Below are positions 44,610-52,519 of a stretch of 64,000 nucleotides of DNA, one piece after another; within the stretch, counting starts at the first letter, position 1, and each line of letters starts with the position of its first letter. The position numbers and the translations under genes are program-made. Source of the stretch: Thermoplasmata archaeon (lineage in GTDB: Archaea; Thermoplasmatota; E2; JACPAO01; JAHFTW01); the NCBI GenBank assembly GCA_023269235.1, contig JAHFTW010000003.1, positions 21,325 to 85,324 on the forward strand, in the 5' to 3' direction. The notes beneath the pieces were generated by a model, which saw only the letters and a program-made list of their open reading frames with translations, was not told where the DNA came from and searched no databases.

Positions 44610-45983
44610 ATGAAGCGCATCCTCCTCGTCGCGGCCCTCCTCGCCCTCGTATTGGTCCCCGCGACGGCTGCCACGCAAAGCTCGGGCGACTTGTACCCGC
44701 AACCCAGCGGAACGCTCTCCCTCACCAGTGGAGGTCCAGCGCAACCCTGCCTGGCCTTGACGGCCACCAGCTCGGCAACCGTCACGAAGACGTTCACGGG
44801 CCCCTTCGCGAACACCACCGCGACGCTAGTCAAGCAGACGCTCTCCGCTCTGCTGTCTCTTGGTGCCAATCCCATGGCGGGGACCGGCTTCACTCTGCAA
44901 GGCCAACTCACGGTTGGCGGAAAATCCTCCTCCGACCTCATCACGGTCCCCAGTGGAACGAGCGCCCCGTCCCCGCTCCGGCTCGCGTTCCCCATCGAGG
45001 CCGTCGCCAACGTCACCGGCATCGCGACGCTGACCTTGACCCTCACGAAAACCGGGACCGGACCCGTGATTGTGGGCCAGTCCATCTCGATTTTTTGCGC
45101 GACGCAAGACACGCGCCTCTCCTCCATCACGTTCGAGCCCGCCGCCGCGGCCACATCCGAATCGGGAAGCGGAGCCAGCTCTGGCGGCTTGTCCATCCCC
45201 ACCGTGTTCGGAATCGCAGTCCTCGCCGGCGTCGTGACCCTCATCGCGGGCGCTCTCGCAGTCGCGGGCCGCAGCATCAGCGCGCGCCGCATCCACCTCC
45301 TGCTCGGCGCCACCGCAGGCCTCCTGATTGCCATCGCCATCCTCGACTTGGTGCCGGAAGCCATCGAGTTGAACCACGACGCCACCTACACCATCGTGAT
45401 CGGGCTTCTCGTGTTGTTCTTCATTCGCCACTATGCTGGCGACCATGGCCACGACCACGGCGGCCACGACGCGCACCACGACCACGAATCCAGCGACGAG
45501 CACCACACGCACAGCGTCGCCACCCACACCGCCAGCCTCGCGCTCGTCACCTTCTTCGCGCTCGGGTTCCACCGCTTCGTGGACGGCCTCGTCCTGCCCG
45601 CGGCCTTCGAGCTCAACAGCGCCGTCGGCTTCGCCGCCGCCAGCGCCGTCCTCATCCACCAATTCCCGGACGGCATCGCCGCGGCCAGCCTCTTCCTGGC
45701 TGCCGGTTGGAACCGCAAGAAAGTGCTCATCGGCATCGCCATCATGGCTGCCTTGACCCCAGTCGGCAGCGTCGTCGGGTTGTTCCTGCTGGGCCAGGAC
45801 GCCCTCGTCGGGCACCTCATCGGCCTCGCCGCCGCGACGTTCATCTTCATCCCACTCGCCGAATTGTTACCCGAATTGCGGGCACGCGAGCACCGGACCC
45901 CCGTCGGCATCGGGTTCGGCATCGGCTACCTGGTGGCGTTCGCAATCGTCTTCATCCCTGGACTGCTTGGAATCCGCGTCTAA
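44610..45983 (+). CDS. ZIP-family transporter with secreted N-terminal domain
   Basis: 457 residues, starting 4 nt after the CDF gene. Signal peptide (1-21), an extracytoplasmic beta domain (about 22-185, Cys47 and Cys163), then eight ZIP helices with a His-rich loop (274-306). The ZIP metal sites are H321RFVDG and H350QFPDG. ZIP proteins usually move zinc or other divalent metals toward the cytoplasm. Pairing with a CDF exporter implies fine balance or a reversed role. Confidence 0.85.
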   Translation: MKRILLVAALLALVLVPATAATQSSGDLYPQPSGTLSLTSGGPAQPCLALTATSSATVTKTFTGPFANTTATLVKQTLSALLSLGANPMAGTGFTLQGQLTVGGKSSSDLITVPSGTSAPSPLRLAFPIEAVANVTGIATLTLTLTKTGTGPVIVGQSISIFCATQDTRLSSITFEPAAAATSESGSGASSGGLSIPTVFGIAVLAGVVTLIAGALAVAGRSISARRIHLLLGATAGLLIAIAILDLVPEAIELNHDATYTIVIGLLVLFFIRHYAGDHGHDHGGHDAHHDHESSDEHHTHSVATHTASLALVTFFALGFHRFVDGLVLPAAFELNSAVGFAAASAVLIHQFPDGIAAASLFLAAGWNRKKVLIGIAIMAALTPVGSVVGLFLLGQDALVGHLIGLAAATFIFIPLAELLPELRAREHRTPVGIGFGIGYLVAFAIVFIPGLLGIRV

Positions 45984-46002
45984 ACTCTAGGAGGAAAACT
46001 GT

Positions 46003-46143
46003 ATGGCCATTTTTGACAAACTGTTTGGCAAGAAAGACAAGGCGACCGCGAAGAAGGACCCCCACGCCGGGCACAGCCACAAGGGCCACGACCACAGCCA
46101 TGACGATCATGGCAAGGACCACGGACACGACCACAGCCACTAA
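46003..46143 (+). CDS. 46-residue His-rich metal-binding peptide
   Basis: ATG 46003 preceded by TAGGAGGA 8 nt upstream, one of the clearest ribosome binding sites here. The N-terminus 'MAIFDKLFGKKDK' is an amphipathic basic helix. The second half is HxH/DHG repeats, 12 His in the last 26 residues. It lies between the ZIP gene and a membrane protein gene, so a soluble metal buffer or chaperone is likely (inference). Confidence 0.8.
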   Translation: MAIFDKLFGKKDKATAKKDPHAGHSHKGHDHSHDDHGKDHGHDHSH

Positions 46144-46152
46144 CGGTTCAGC

Positions 46153-46629
46153 ATGACTCCGCCCCGCAACAACGCCGCACGCCCCAAGAAACGGCCTGTG
46201 GTCGCCAAGTCCATGGCGCCCGTCGAGGTCCTCTTCGGAGTTGTCCTCCTCGTCGTGGGAACCTTCGTGCTCATCGCCGTCAGCAACCCGCTTGAGATCG
46301 CCGTGTACGCTGGAGGCCCCATCCTCGCCGTCATGGCGCTCGCCTTTGCAATCACGGCAATCATTCGCCGCAACGGCGCGGCCCCCGCCACGTTCGGCCT
46401 CGTCGGGTTTGCCCTCGGCGCGCTCCTGGGCATCCACGACTTCCTGTTCCCTCCGGGCATCGCAACCTTCGTCCATCTCGGCATCGCCATCGCCATCCTC
46501 GTGCTCGGAATCCTCCAATTGGCCTCCAAGAAACGCTTCGTCGCAAGCTGGTTCGGTCCTGGCAAAGCAGAAGCCTTGCCAAGCGCCGCGGCGACACGCA
46601 GGCCCGCGCCCGACCGCAAGGCACTCTGA
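46153..46629 (+). CDS. Four-helix membrane protein, unknown
   Basis: 158 residues from ATG 46153, 9 nt after the His-rich peptide. Four membrane helices (about 24-42, 48-70, 80-98, 105-122) and a basic tail. It is in the metal operon. No family recognised. Confidence 0.75.
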   Translation: MTPPRNNAARPKKRPVVAKSMAPVEVLFGVVLLVVGTFVLIAVSNPLEIAVYAGGPILAVMALAFAITAIIRRNGAAPATFGLVGFALGALLGIHDFLFPPGIATFVHLGIAIAILVLGILQLASKKRFVASWFGPGKAEALPSAAATRRPAPDRKAL

Positions 46630-46644
46630 AGCATCATCACGACC

Positions 46645-47292
46645 ATGAGCGCCCTCTCCCTTGATAGCAGCGAACCCGCGCGTCCGAATCGATCGGTCCT
46701 CCTCCGTCGCGCCTTCGGCTTGGAGTGGTTCACCATCGCGTGGAACGTCGTGGAGGGCGTCGTCGCTATCGCAGCTGGACTCCTTGCGAACTCCGTCGCC
46801 CTCATCGGGTTCGGTCTGGATAGTTTCGTCGAGAGCTCGTCCGCCGGCATTCTCGTCTGGCGCCTCAAACGGGAAACAACCGGGATGGACGAGCTCCATC
46901 TCGAACGACTTGAGAAGAAGGCGACTCGCTTGGTCGGCGTAACGCTCTTCATCCTCGCGGCCTACATTTTCCTCGACGCGACCTGGAGTCTATTCAACCA
47001 GGAACGCCCACAACCTAGTCCGCTTGGAATCGCTTTGACCAGCCTGAGCCTCCTCGTCATGGGCTTCCTCGCGCGAGCCAAGCGCCGCCTTGGAAACGAG
47101 TTGGCAAGCCCTTCCCTGCTGGCCGACGCCACACAGACACGGGCCTGCTTCTGGCTGAGCCTGGTCGTTCTAGCCGGCATCGGGCTCAACGCGGCGTTTG
47201 GATGGTGGTGGGCTGACCCCATCGCGGCCATCGGCATGGCGTTCTACATCCTAAAAGAGGGGCTAGAGGCTTGGGACGGGGACGCGCATTGA
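46645..47292 (+). CDS. Short CDF-like cation efflux protein
   Basis: 215 residues. Helices with 'IGFGLDSFVESSSAGILVWRL' (DxxxE) and 'LADATQTRACFWLSLVVLAGIGLNAAFGWWWADP' match a small CDF-related family without the cytoplasmic C-terminal domain. In the classic family the second site is HxxxD; here it is DATQT. Last gene of the transporter operon. Confidence 0.8.
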   Translation: MSALSLDSSEPARPNRSVLLRRAFGLEWFTIAWNVVEGVVAIAAGLLANSVALIGFGLDSFVESSSAGILVWRLKRETTGMDELHLERLEKKATRLVGVTLFILAAYIFLDATWSLFNQERPQPSPLGIALTSLSLLVMGFLARAKRRLGNELASPSLLADATQTRACFWLSLVVLAGIGLNAAFGWWWADPIAAIGMAFYILKEGLEAWDGDAH

Positions 47293-47795
47293 GCCCAATC
47301 CACCAAAGACCCCAACGAAGTCGCGTCCGACACGCCGCGGCAGCGCTTGCCGTCGGCATCGCAGCCTTCCACGTTGCCGCATGCACGGATGCTTGGTGCG
47401 AGCAAGTTACTCCCACATTCCAACTCGACCGAAACATTGTGGGAAACCGCGAGTCGGTCACGCCCACTCGGACCGGAGGCCACATCGGTTTGTCCCACGG
47501 GGGGCGAGGAACGCGCCGTGTACGGTACGGCGCTCACAGCATCGACAATCTCGGTAAAGCGCCACCGGGGCCGCCCCGCCCTGCACCAGATTGGGTGGCC
47601 CAAGAAAGCGAACAGGTCCAACACATCGTGGCGGTGCTTGGCACCGGACGCCACACGCTCAAGGGACTTGTCGCGCGGACCGGATTGAACCCCCGCGTCG
47701 TGCGCGAAGCGTTGGCCGTTGTCCGAAACCGAGGCGCCCTTCAGGAACGCCGCCAACTCCTCGACGCAAGACAGACGATGTACTGGATTGGCTGA
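47271..47795 (+). pseudogene. Winged-helix remnant or unresolved small gene
   Basis: Only the last ~60 residues look like protein ('LGTGRHTLKGLVARTGLNPRVVREALAVVRNRGALQERRQLL'), a winged-helix DNA-binding domain. The preceding ~115 codons are low-complexity with no good start, and the frame begins inside the CDF gene. Either a short gene with an unusual start or a truncated regulator at the junction between cargo and backbone. Confidence 0.4.
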
Positions 47796-47874
47796 TTTGC
47801 AACACATCAACGCAAAGTGGGCGCCGGCCCGATTTTCCCAAACTGGTCGTCCGCCGGAGCGGGCGGTGCCGCGC

Positions 47875-48429
47875 TCAGCGGACTTGTCGGAGTTCCCGGT
47901 ACACAATCGGCCTGGCTTGCTTCAATCCAAGCTCGACTCCGGGCTGATCGACGACCCATCGTAGGTAGTGGGGCGCGTCTCGCAGTTCGCCGCTAGCTTT
48001 GTCCTTCGCGAGCTTCTCGCGTAGGATTGCGGTCGCGGGCGATGCTTGGCGTCCGCCCTTGCGGCCCTTGCCTACATTGGCCTTGCGGCCTCGTCCCAAG
48101 CGTCCACCGAAGATGCGTTTGGCTTCGCGGTTGATGATGAGGTCGGCGCTGTTGTCGCTTCCTTTGTGCCCGGCTTGCCGTAGCACGTCAAGGTAGTCCG
48201 AGCGGGATCGAGGGTGGCCGCCGTCCGCGGTCATTGCGGCGATGAGGGCCTGCGTGGCTGGGCTCGGTCTCCGGCCGGCCTTGCCGCGCGCTTTCACGTC
48301 TGCGACTGGACTCGGCGCGATTGCTCCCGCTGGGCTGAGTGTCAATCGCATTCCGTTTCCCCAATCCAACGTGATTGTACCAGTCACGCGGAGGACTTGA
48401 CCTGAGGGTCGGGCCACTGGCGTGGCCAT
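47875..48429 (-). CDS. Hypothetical protein with two repeated helical domains
   Basis: 184 residues from ATG 48429. After a beta segment ('QVLRVTGTITLDWGNGMRLTL'), two related ~55-residue units follow, each opening with Arg/Lys then 'RPSPATQALIAAMTADGG' / 'QASPATAILREKLAKD' and carrying a helix-turn-helix-like pattern. The linker is Gly/Arg/Lys-rich. Probably DNA-binding. Last gene of the ArdC operon, 11 nt downstream. Confidence 0.65.
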   Translation of the reverse strand: MATPVARPSGQVLRVTGTITLDWGNGMRLTLSPAGAIAPSPVADVKARGKAGRRPSPATQALIAAMTADGGHPRSRSDYLDVLRQAGHKGSDNSADLIINREAKRIFGGRLGRGRKANVGKGRKGGRQASPATAILREKLAKDKASGELRDAPHYLRWVVDQPGVELGLKQARPIVYRELRQVR

Positions 48430-48439
48430 CGGGGCGGGG

Positions 48440-48760
48440 TTATGGAAGCTTCGCGTCGAAGGATTCCAACTCGTCCAATTCGACTTCGTCTTCGGCATTT
48501 GAGGTCCAAGCCGATAGTCGATACTGTTGGGGGGCGAGTTTCGAAGCCTCAGCGACGGGCAGTCGGAGGTCCGGCTCACCGGCGGAGACCTTTGTCCAAA
48601 CGAGGCGCTTCCAAGCGTCGACATCGCCGGCTGCGACGTGCCGGTCTAGGTGCGCGCGATGCCACGAATGGCAGCCTCCGCCGTAGTCCTCGGCCTCCTC
48701 CGGCGAACGGACGCCACATCGGCGGCAGACGATGAATGCCAGGAGGCGGTTCGGCGTCAC
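48440..48760 (-). CDS. Small Cys/His zinc-finger-like protein
   Basis: 106 residues from GTG 48760, overlapping the ArdC stop by GTGA. 'FIVCRRCGVRSPEEAEDYGGGCHSWH' offers Cys12, Cys15, Cys30 and His residues for one zinc site. The C-terminal half is acidic. Function unknown. Confidence 0.65.
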   Translation of the reverse strand: MTPNRLLAFIVCRRCGVRSPEEAEDYGGGCHSWHRAHLDRHVAAGDVDAWKRLVWTKVSAGEPDLRLPVAEASKLAPQQYRLSAWTSNAEDEVELDELESFDAKLP

Positions 48761-49623
48761 AGCCCCGCCTCCGCGGTGTTCGCGTTGGGCGCAAGGTAGT
48801 CGACCGCTCGCTGGGCTTGGCTAGCGGCTTTCACGATGAGCGACGGGCTTCCGGAGAGGACTTTGAGCCAGTTAGCGAGGTACGCGGCAGAGCGGTCCAT
48901 CGCCTGATTATTGACTCCCGTCATGGCGCAAAGGAACCCGGCGCCCATCTCGGCGACGAGTTCTTCGTCGGAGTAGTTGGCGTCGCCGAACTTCGCGGCC
49001 TGGGTGAGGGTAGGGCGATTGAGGCGTGTGATGTGGCCGGTCCAGTGGGTCAGCTCATGGAAGGCCGTGGCGGCGTAGTCGTCGGCGAGCGCGAATGAGG
49101 CGTGCGGCGGGAGCGTGATGGTGTCGTCGCTGGGTGAGAAGTAGGCCCGGTCGCCGCCGTGTCGGATGACGGGGACGGGGCGGACGTTCGCGATCAATGT
49201 CTGCGCCGCCTCAAGGGGCGTCCACTCGCTAACCGGCGCGGCGAGGCGTTCAGGGGGGATGCCGTCGACGTCTTGGGAGTTGAAGACGTGGTACTGGCGC
49301 AAGATGACTCGGCTGCGTTGGGCCTCGTCGGTTTCGTCGTGGACGGGCGCCGAAGCTTGACGGCTGACGAAGAGAATGGGGACGCCGCGCGCGCCGGCGC
49401 GAACTTGCCAACCGCTCTGTTGGGCCTGCTTGTAGGTCATCCAGTATGGGGACTTGCCTTGCAAGCCCAGGGCGAGGAGGTTGACGCCGCTGTAGGGCCG
49501 CTTCGTCACGGCGTTGCACGGCGCCACGGTGCCAGCCCAGGGCTGGTGCCAGGGCGCGACACCGTCACGAAGGCGGTCAAGAACGCCGGCCACGACACGG
49601 TCGTAGATGGCTTGGCGCGTCAT
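48757..49623 (-). CDS. ardC: ArdC-like anti-restriction protein
   Basis: 288 residues from ATG 49623 (ATGA overlap with the upstream gene). The N-terminal single-stranded-DNA-binding domain ('YDRVVAGVLDRLRDGVAPWHQPW' and 'YSGVNLLAL') is followed by the zincin domain with HELTHWTGH (His189, Glu190, His193) and a downstream Glu in 'DEELVAEMGAGF'. ArdC proteins protect incoming plasmid DNA from host restriction. Strong marker of a plasmid or conjugative backbone. Confidence 0.92.
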   Translation of the reverse strand: MTRQAIYDRVVAGVLDRLRDGVAPWHQPWAGTVAPCNAVTKRPYSGVNLLALGLQGKSPYWMTYKQAQQSGWQVRAGARGVPILFVSRQASAPVHDETDEAQRSRVILRQYHVFNSQDVDGIPPERLAAPVSEWTPLEAAQTLIANVRPVPVIRHGGDRAYFSPSDDTITLPPHASFALADDYAATAFHELTHWTGHITRLNRPTLTQAAKFGDANYSDEELVAEMGAGFLCAMTGVNNQAMDRSAAYLANWLKVLSGSPSLIVKAASQAQRAVDYLAPNANTAEAGL

Positions 49624-50117
49624 GCCGCCACCTCCGCGGGCACAAAGCTTTGCGTGGGCATGGTTGCTGTGCGGAGAGGCAGAGCTTCGTACAGGACGCA
49701 ACGGCCGCTGCGTCGCTCGCTAAGGAGCCCGCGGCGGCACAACGCGTAGAGCCGCGCCTGGACAGTGGATTTCGGTATCCGGCCGGCGTAGAGGGCAATG
49801 ACAGCCTTCTGGGTGCTAGGACAGGCCAAGGCGTGTACTAGGCCCTGGTCGATGTCGTCGAGTGCGTGCTCCACGATTTGGCAACGCACGGCAACGTCCT
49901 CGGTAGGGCGCGTACCGGCGTAGTGCAGGAGGCGCGGGGAGAGGGTGACGCGCCAGACAAGGCGTTGGCGAGCGAGCACGCTCAGGTGGAAGCCAAGGCA
50001 TCCGGTGGCGATGCCGGTGGCTCGGCTCAGCTCGCGCAAGCCGAGTCCGGGCGTCTCGCGGAGGACGGCGAGAATGCGGTCGCGGCGCGGGTGGGGGCCC
50101 GGGTTGCGGGACGTCAT
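49620..50117 (-). CDS. Winged-helix regulator of the ArdC operon
   Basis: 165 residues from ATG 50117, overlapping the upstream stop (ATGA). First winged helix 'RILAVLRETPGLGLRELSRATGIATGCLGFHLSVLARQRLVWRV' and a second C-terminal helical segment with 'IPKSTVQARLYALCRRGLLSERRSGRCVLYE'. Two-domain architecture like the other regulators in the window. Probably controls this operon. Confidence 0.75.
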   Translation of the reverse strand: MTSRNPGPHPRRDRILAVLRETPGLGLRELSRATGIATGCLGFHLSVLARQRLVWRVTLSPRLLHYAGTRPTEDVAVRCQIVEHALDDIDQGLVHALACPSTQKAVIALYAGRIPKSTVQARLYALCRRGLLSERRSGRCVLYEALPLRTATMPTQSFVPAEVAA

Positions 50118-50236
50118 GCGGTCGCCCCGGGGCATCCGGGGTTTTCGCAGCCGCCGAAGACGGCTTGGGCGAAGCGGCCGCAGTAGGGGCAGCCGCCGAG
50201 TTCGACGGGGACGGTCCAGGCGTTGTGTGTGTCCAT
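50114..50236 (-). CDS. 40-residue zinc-ribbon protein
   Basis: ATG 50236 to TGA 50114. The sequence reads 'ELGGCPYCGRF' then 'GGCENPGCPG', a compact CxxC...CxxxxC zinc ribbon. Its stop overlaps the ATG of the winged-helix gene (ATGA), so it is translated as the first gene of the ArdC operon. Such tiny zinc proteins are common in archaeal plasmids and viruses. Partner unknown. Confidence 0.7.
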   Translation of the reverse strand: MDTHNAWTVPVELGGCPYCGRFAQAVFGGCENPGCPGATA

Positions 50237-50589
50237 GAGGGAAGGCACCGAAACGTCTCGGCCCGAGCCCGCCCCATACGACTGACGCCGCAGGCGGCAG
50301 GCCTAGGAGGCGGGCGACGTGGCAGTGCAGGTGCCGTCCGGATGGACACACCCAAGCCTGACCGAACACGACGAGGCGGCTGCCAGGGCGCCGCGCCAAG
50401 CCGTCGAGGCGGCTGCGGGCCGAGGGTGCCCGGGCTTCGCGATGCTACGCCTGCGGACACGCCCGCGACTGTTCGAATTCTGCGGCCCCCGCGGCAAGCC
50501 TAGGTTTGCCGGCCGCCAATCAGGTCTGGGCCAATCCCATGACTCGAACCCACGCCGGCATCGCCGAAAGCAATGAAGCCGATGCAGCA
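50237..50589. other. Intergenic region between ArdC operon and MarR-like gene
   Basis: 353 nt with no gene I can support. An 85-codon plus-strand frame (50319-50576) has Arg-rich, low-complexity composition typical of GC-rich spurious frames. The promoter of the ArdC operon should lie in the left part of this gap. Confidence 0.5.
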
Positions 50590-50862
50590 CTAGCCCAGCA
50601 GGGCTCGCACGATGCGTTGACCACGCGCGGTCAACCGAATCTGGTAACTGGGTTTGCCTGCAACCCCGGTGCCCTTCTTGACGTCGACCAAGCCGTGCTT
50701 CGCCAAGTGCTGAGCCAAGATCGTTCCGCGACCTGCGTACCCGCCAATGGCGGCGGCAAGCTCCGAACTCCGCATCGGTGCCCCGTGAGCTTCGAGCGCC
50801 AGCAGGGCCCGAACGGCGCCCGTCCTCTCCAACGCGACGGCGATGTCCGATTTGGTGTCCAC
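50590..50862 (-). CDS. Winged-helix repressor-like protein
   Basis: 90 residues. 'ALLALEAHGAPMRSSELAAAIGGYAGRGTILAQHLAKHGLVDVKKGTG' followed by a wing 'PSYQIRLTARGQRIVRALL' gives one MarR/PadR-type winged helix. Divergent from the lipoprotein gene, with overlapping palindromes between them that are probable operators. Confidence 0.8.
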   Translation of the reverse strand: MDTKSDIAVALERTGAVRALLALEAHGAPMRSSELAAAIGGYAGRGTILAQHLAKHGLVDVKKGTGVAGKPSYQIRLTARGQRIVRALLG

Positions 50863-50907
50863 GAATTGGTTGAACCCGCACGGGGCTTGACCTCACGTGC
50901 GACTCCA

Positions 50908-50926
50908 ACCAAATTGGTCCGACCAA
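50908..50926. promoter_or_regulatory. Overlapping palindromes, probable operator
   Basis: ACCAA-A-TTGGT (50908-50918) overlaps TTGGTC-C-GACCAA (50914-50926). They lie between the divergent winged-helix gene and the lipoprotein gene, just upstream of a TATA-like attgatagg (50928-50936) placed 27 nt before ATG 50959. Confidence 0.6.
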
Positions 50927-50958
50927 ACATTGATAGGGCCGAAACCCAATCAACCGGC

Positions 50959-51582
50959 ATGGTGCAGACCCCTGCCGCACGCGCTTTCCGACCGCACGTT
51001 GCCCTCCACGCCCTCATCACCCTGGCGCTCGCTCTCGTGTTCGTCAGTGGCTGCACGAGCCCCACCGTGGGCGCCGACGCCACCGTCAGCGCAGGGCCGA
51101 GCGGCGTGACCGCCGGCGTCAGCGCAACCGCCTCAACGGCGCCTCCGACCTCCACCAGTGCGTCGCCTACAACCAACGCGGCCCCACGCGGCGACGTCGT
51201 GCTGTTCAACAACACGAGCCCCGTCCCCGCGTACGGGTCGGCTCATGGCAACCAGTTCACATTCAATGCGTCGCCGGTGCGCCTCAACTTGACGCTCTAC
51301 GTGAACGAGAAATTCAGCGGCAGTTTGACGGACCAAGAGAGCGCATGCCAGACGCCAAGCAACGGCGGCTACACGTTCAAGTCCCCCAGCGGCCGCATGA
51401 TTCACCAAGAGGTCAGCACGGTGACTGCGGGCGGGAAATTGCAGTACTCCACCACGGTCCCGTTCGAGGCCGGCACGTGGACCATTCAGGACTTGTGGTG
51501 CGGGTCCGGAGCCACGCACACCATCACGGTCACCGCCACGGACGGAAGCATCGCGACGCAGGGCACCTGGACGTCATCCTAG
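50959..51582 (+). CDS. Lipoprotein with cupredoxin-like beta domain
   Basis: 207 residues from ATG 50959. Signal peptide and lipobox 'LVFVSGCTSP' (Cys about 33), a Thr/Ser/Ala linker, then a ~125-residue beta domain with Cys pair ('SACQTPSNGG', 'IQDLWCGSG'). The longer frame upstream (from 50506) runs over the divergent regulator and is rejected. Function unknown. Confidence 0.75.
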   Translation: MVQTPAARAFRPHVALHALITLALALVFVSGCTSPTVGADATVSAGPSGVTAGVSATASTAPPTSTSASPTTNAAPRGDVVLFNNTSPVPAYGSAHGNQFTFNASPVRLNLTLYVNEKFSGSLTDQESACQTPSNGGYTFKSPSGRMIHQEVSTVTAGGKLQYSTTVPFEAGTWTIQDLWCGSGATHTITVTATDGSIATQGTWTSS

Positions 51583-51594
51583 GAGCGTGCACTC

Positions 51595-52014
51595 ATGAGC
51601 CTACACGACCAAATCACAATGGAAACCGAAGGCCGCCGCAACCGCGAGCACCTGTCGGACCTGATGAGCGGGTTCAAACGTGGGATGCCCGACTCTGAGT
51701 TCTTCGGCGCCCTCATTGGCATCACCATCTGTGCTCTCACGCTCGGCGCCATCGTCGTCCTCGGCTGGAGCTCACAACTCGTCCTCAACAGCATCCCCTT
51801 CTTCCCCTTCAACAACGACATCATCGGCGTCTGCCTCATGCTCGCCATGATTTGCGCGTGGCCCTTCCTCCTCGCCCTCCCCGCGCAACGATACTGGAAC
51901 GACGGCCGCCACGCCCTCGCCGTGCTCTGGCTGATTACCATTGGCTTGACCATGGTCACCCCCATGCTGCTCGACATCTTCTGGCACTGGCCAATCCCCC
52001 ACCGCCCGTTCTAA
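51595..52014 (+). CDS. Three-helix membrane protein
   Basis: 139 residues from ATG 51595, 12 nt after the lipoprotein. Charged N-terminal ~35 residues, then helices 'FFGALIGITICALTLGAIVVLG', 'IIGVCLMLAMICAWPFLLALP' and 'ALAVLWLITIGLTMVTPMLLDIFW'. Probably co-transcribed with the lipoprotein. Function unknown. Confidence 0.75.
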   Translation: MSLHDQITMETEGRRNREHLSDLMSGFKRGMPDSEFFGALIGITICALTLGAIVVLGWSSQLVLNSIPFFPFNNDIIGVCLMLAMICAWPFLLALPAQRYWNDGRHALAVLWLITIGLTMVTPMLLDIFWHWPIPHRPF

Positions 52015-52062
52015 CCGCCCGAGCGCCCGAAGGGCGCGAGGGCGCCCCCCAAACACACCTCG

Positions 52063-52093
52063 CCCCCGCCCCGAGCGAAGCGAGGGGCGGGGG
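52063..52093. terminator. Strong GC hairpin
   Basis: CCCCCGCCCC (52063-52072) pairs perfectly with GGGGCGGGGG (52084-52093) over an 11-nt loop, just after the membrane protein gene and between convergent genes. Confidence 0.5.
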
Positions 52094-52149
52094 CCCTGCG
52101 AAACCTCGTTTGTCAGGACCCCACCGCTACCGGGCCTGTCTAACAGACC

Positions 52150-52167
52150 CCCCAATTTTGGGGTTTT
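52150..52167 (+). terminator. Hairpin followed by T run
   Basis: CCCCAA-TT-TTGGGG followed by TTTT. It reads as a terminator for the lipoprotein/membrane protein pair. Confidence 0.5.
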
Positions 52168-52179
52168 CCAGAGGTAAAG

Positions 52180-52202
52180 GGGTGTAATTGGTGATTACAC
52201 CC
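52180..52202. repeat. Inverted repeat GGGTGTAAT / ATTACACCC
   Basis: 9-bp perfect arms (52180-52188, 52194-52202) with a 5-nt loop, just beyond the stop of the small gene ending at 52222. Terminator for the leftward transcript or a protein-binding site. Confidence 0.5.
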
Positions 52203-52221
52203 GTCCAGGGTCGTTTCTTGG

Positions 52222-52434
52222 CTATTCGCACGCCAGGTCGTGCGCTTCCCGCCACAGTAGGGCTTGGCCACCGTGGCGTTTTGCGACGGTCAAGGCCTCG
52301 TGCAGTTCACGAAAGGTATCGGCGTATCCGATTTGCCCGCTCCACTCATCGAAGTGTCGATCGCTGCAGAAGAGTCGAGAGCCGTCAGGCACTTGCAAGA
52401 CCGCAACGTAGCGCGATTCGAGCGGGGAGGCCAT
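52222..52434 (-). CDS. Small hypothetical protein
   Basis: 70 residues from ATG 52434. 'YVAVLQVPDGSRLFCSDRHFDEWSGQIGY' suggests a compact alpha/beta protein. It follows the polymerase gene by 85 nt on the same strand. No family recognised. A plus-strand frame over the same bases looks less protein-like. Confidence 0.5.
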   Translation of the reverse strand: MASPLESRYVAVLQVPDGSRLFCSDRHFDEWSGQIGYADTFRELHEALTVAKRHGGQALLWREAHDLACE

Positions 52435-52519
52435 GATGTTGCCAGAGCCCGAACCATTACCAAGCCTGGGCCAGGGGAAGTGAAAGTGCCCACGTTTCTA
52501 GGACAGGCCAAGGCCTGTG

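Noticed and set aside
50535-50575. A T-arm-like stretch (GGGTTCGAGTC on the minus strand) suggesting a tRNA or second att site
   Set aside because: Two of five T-stem pairs fail, and no acceptor or anticodon arm can be drawn.
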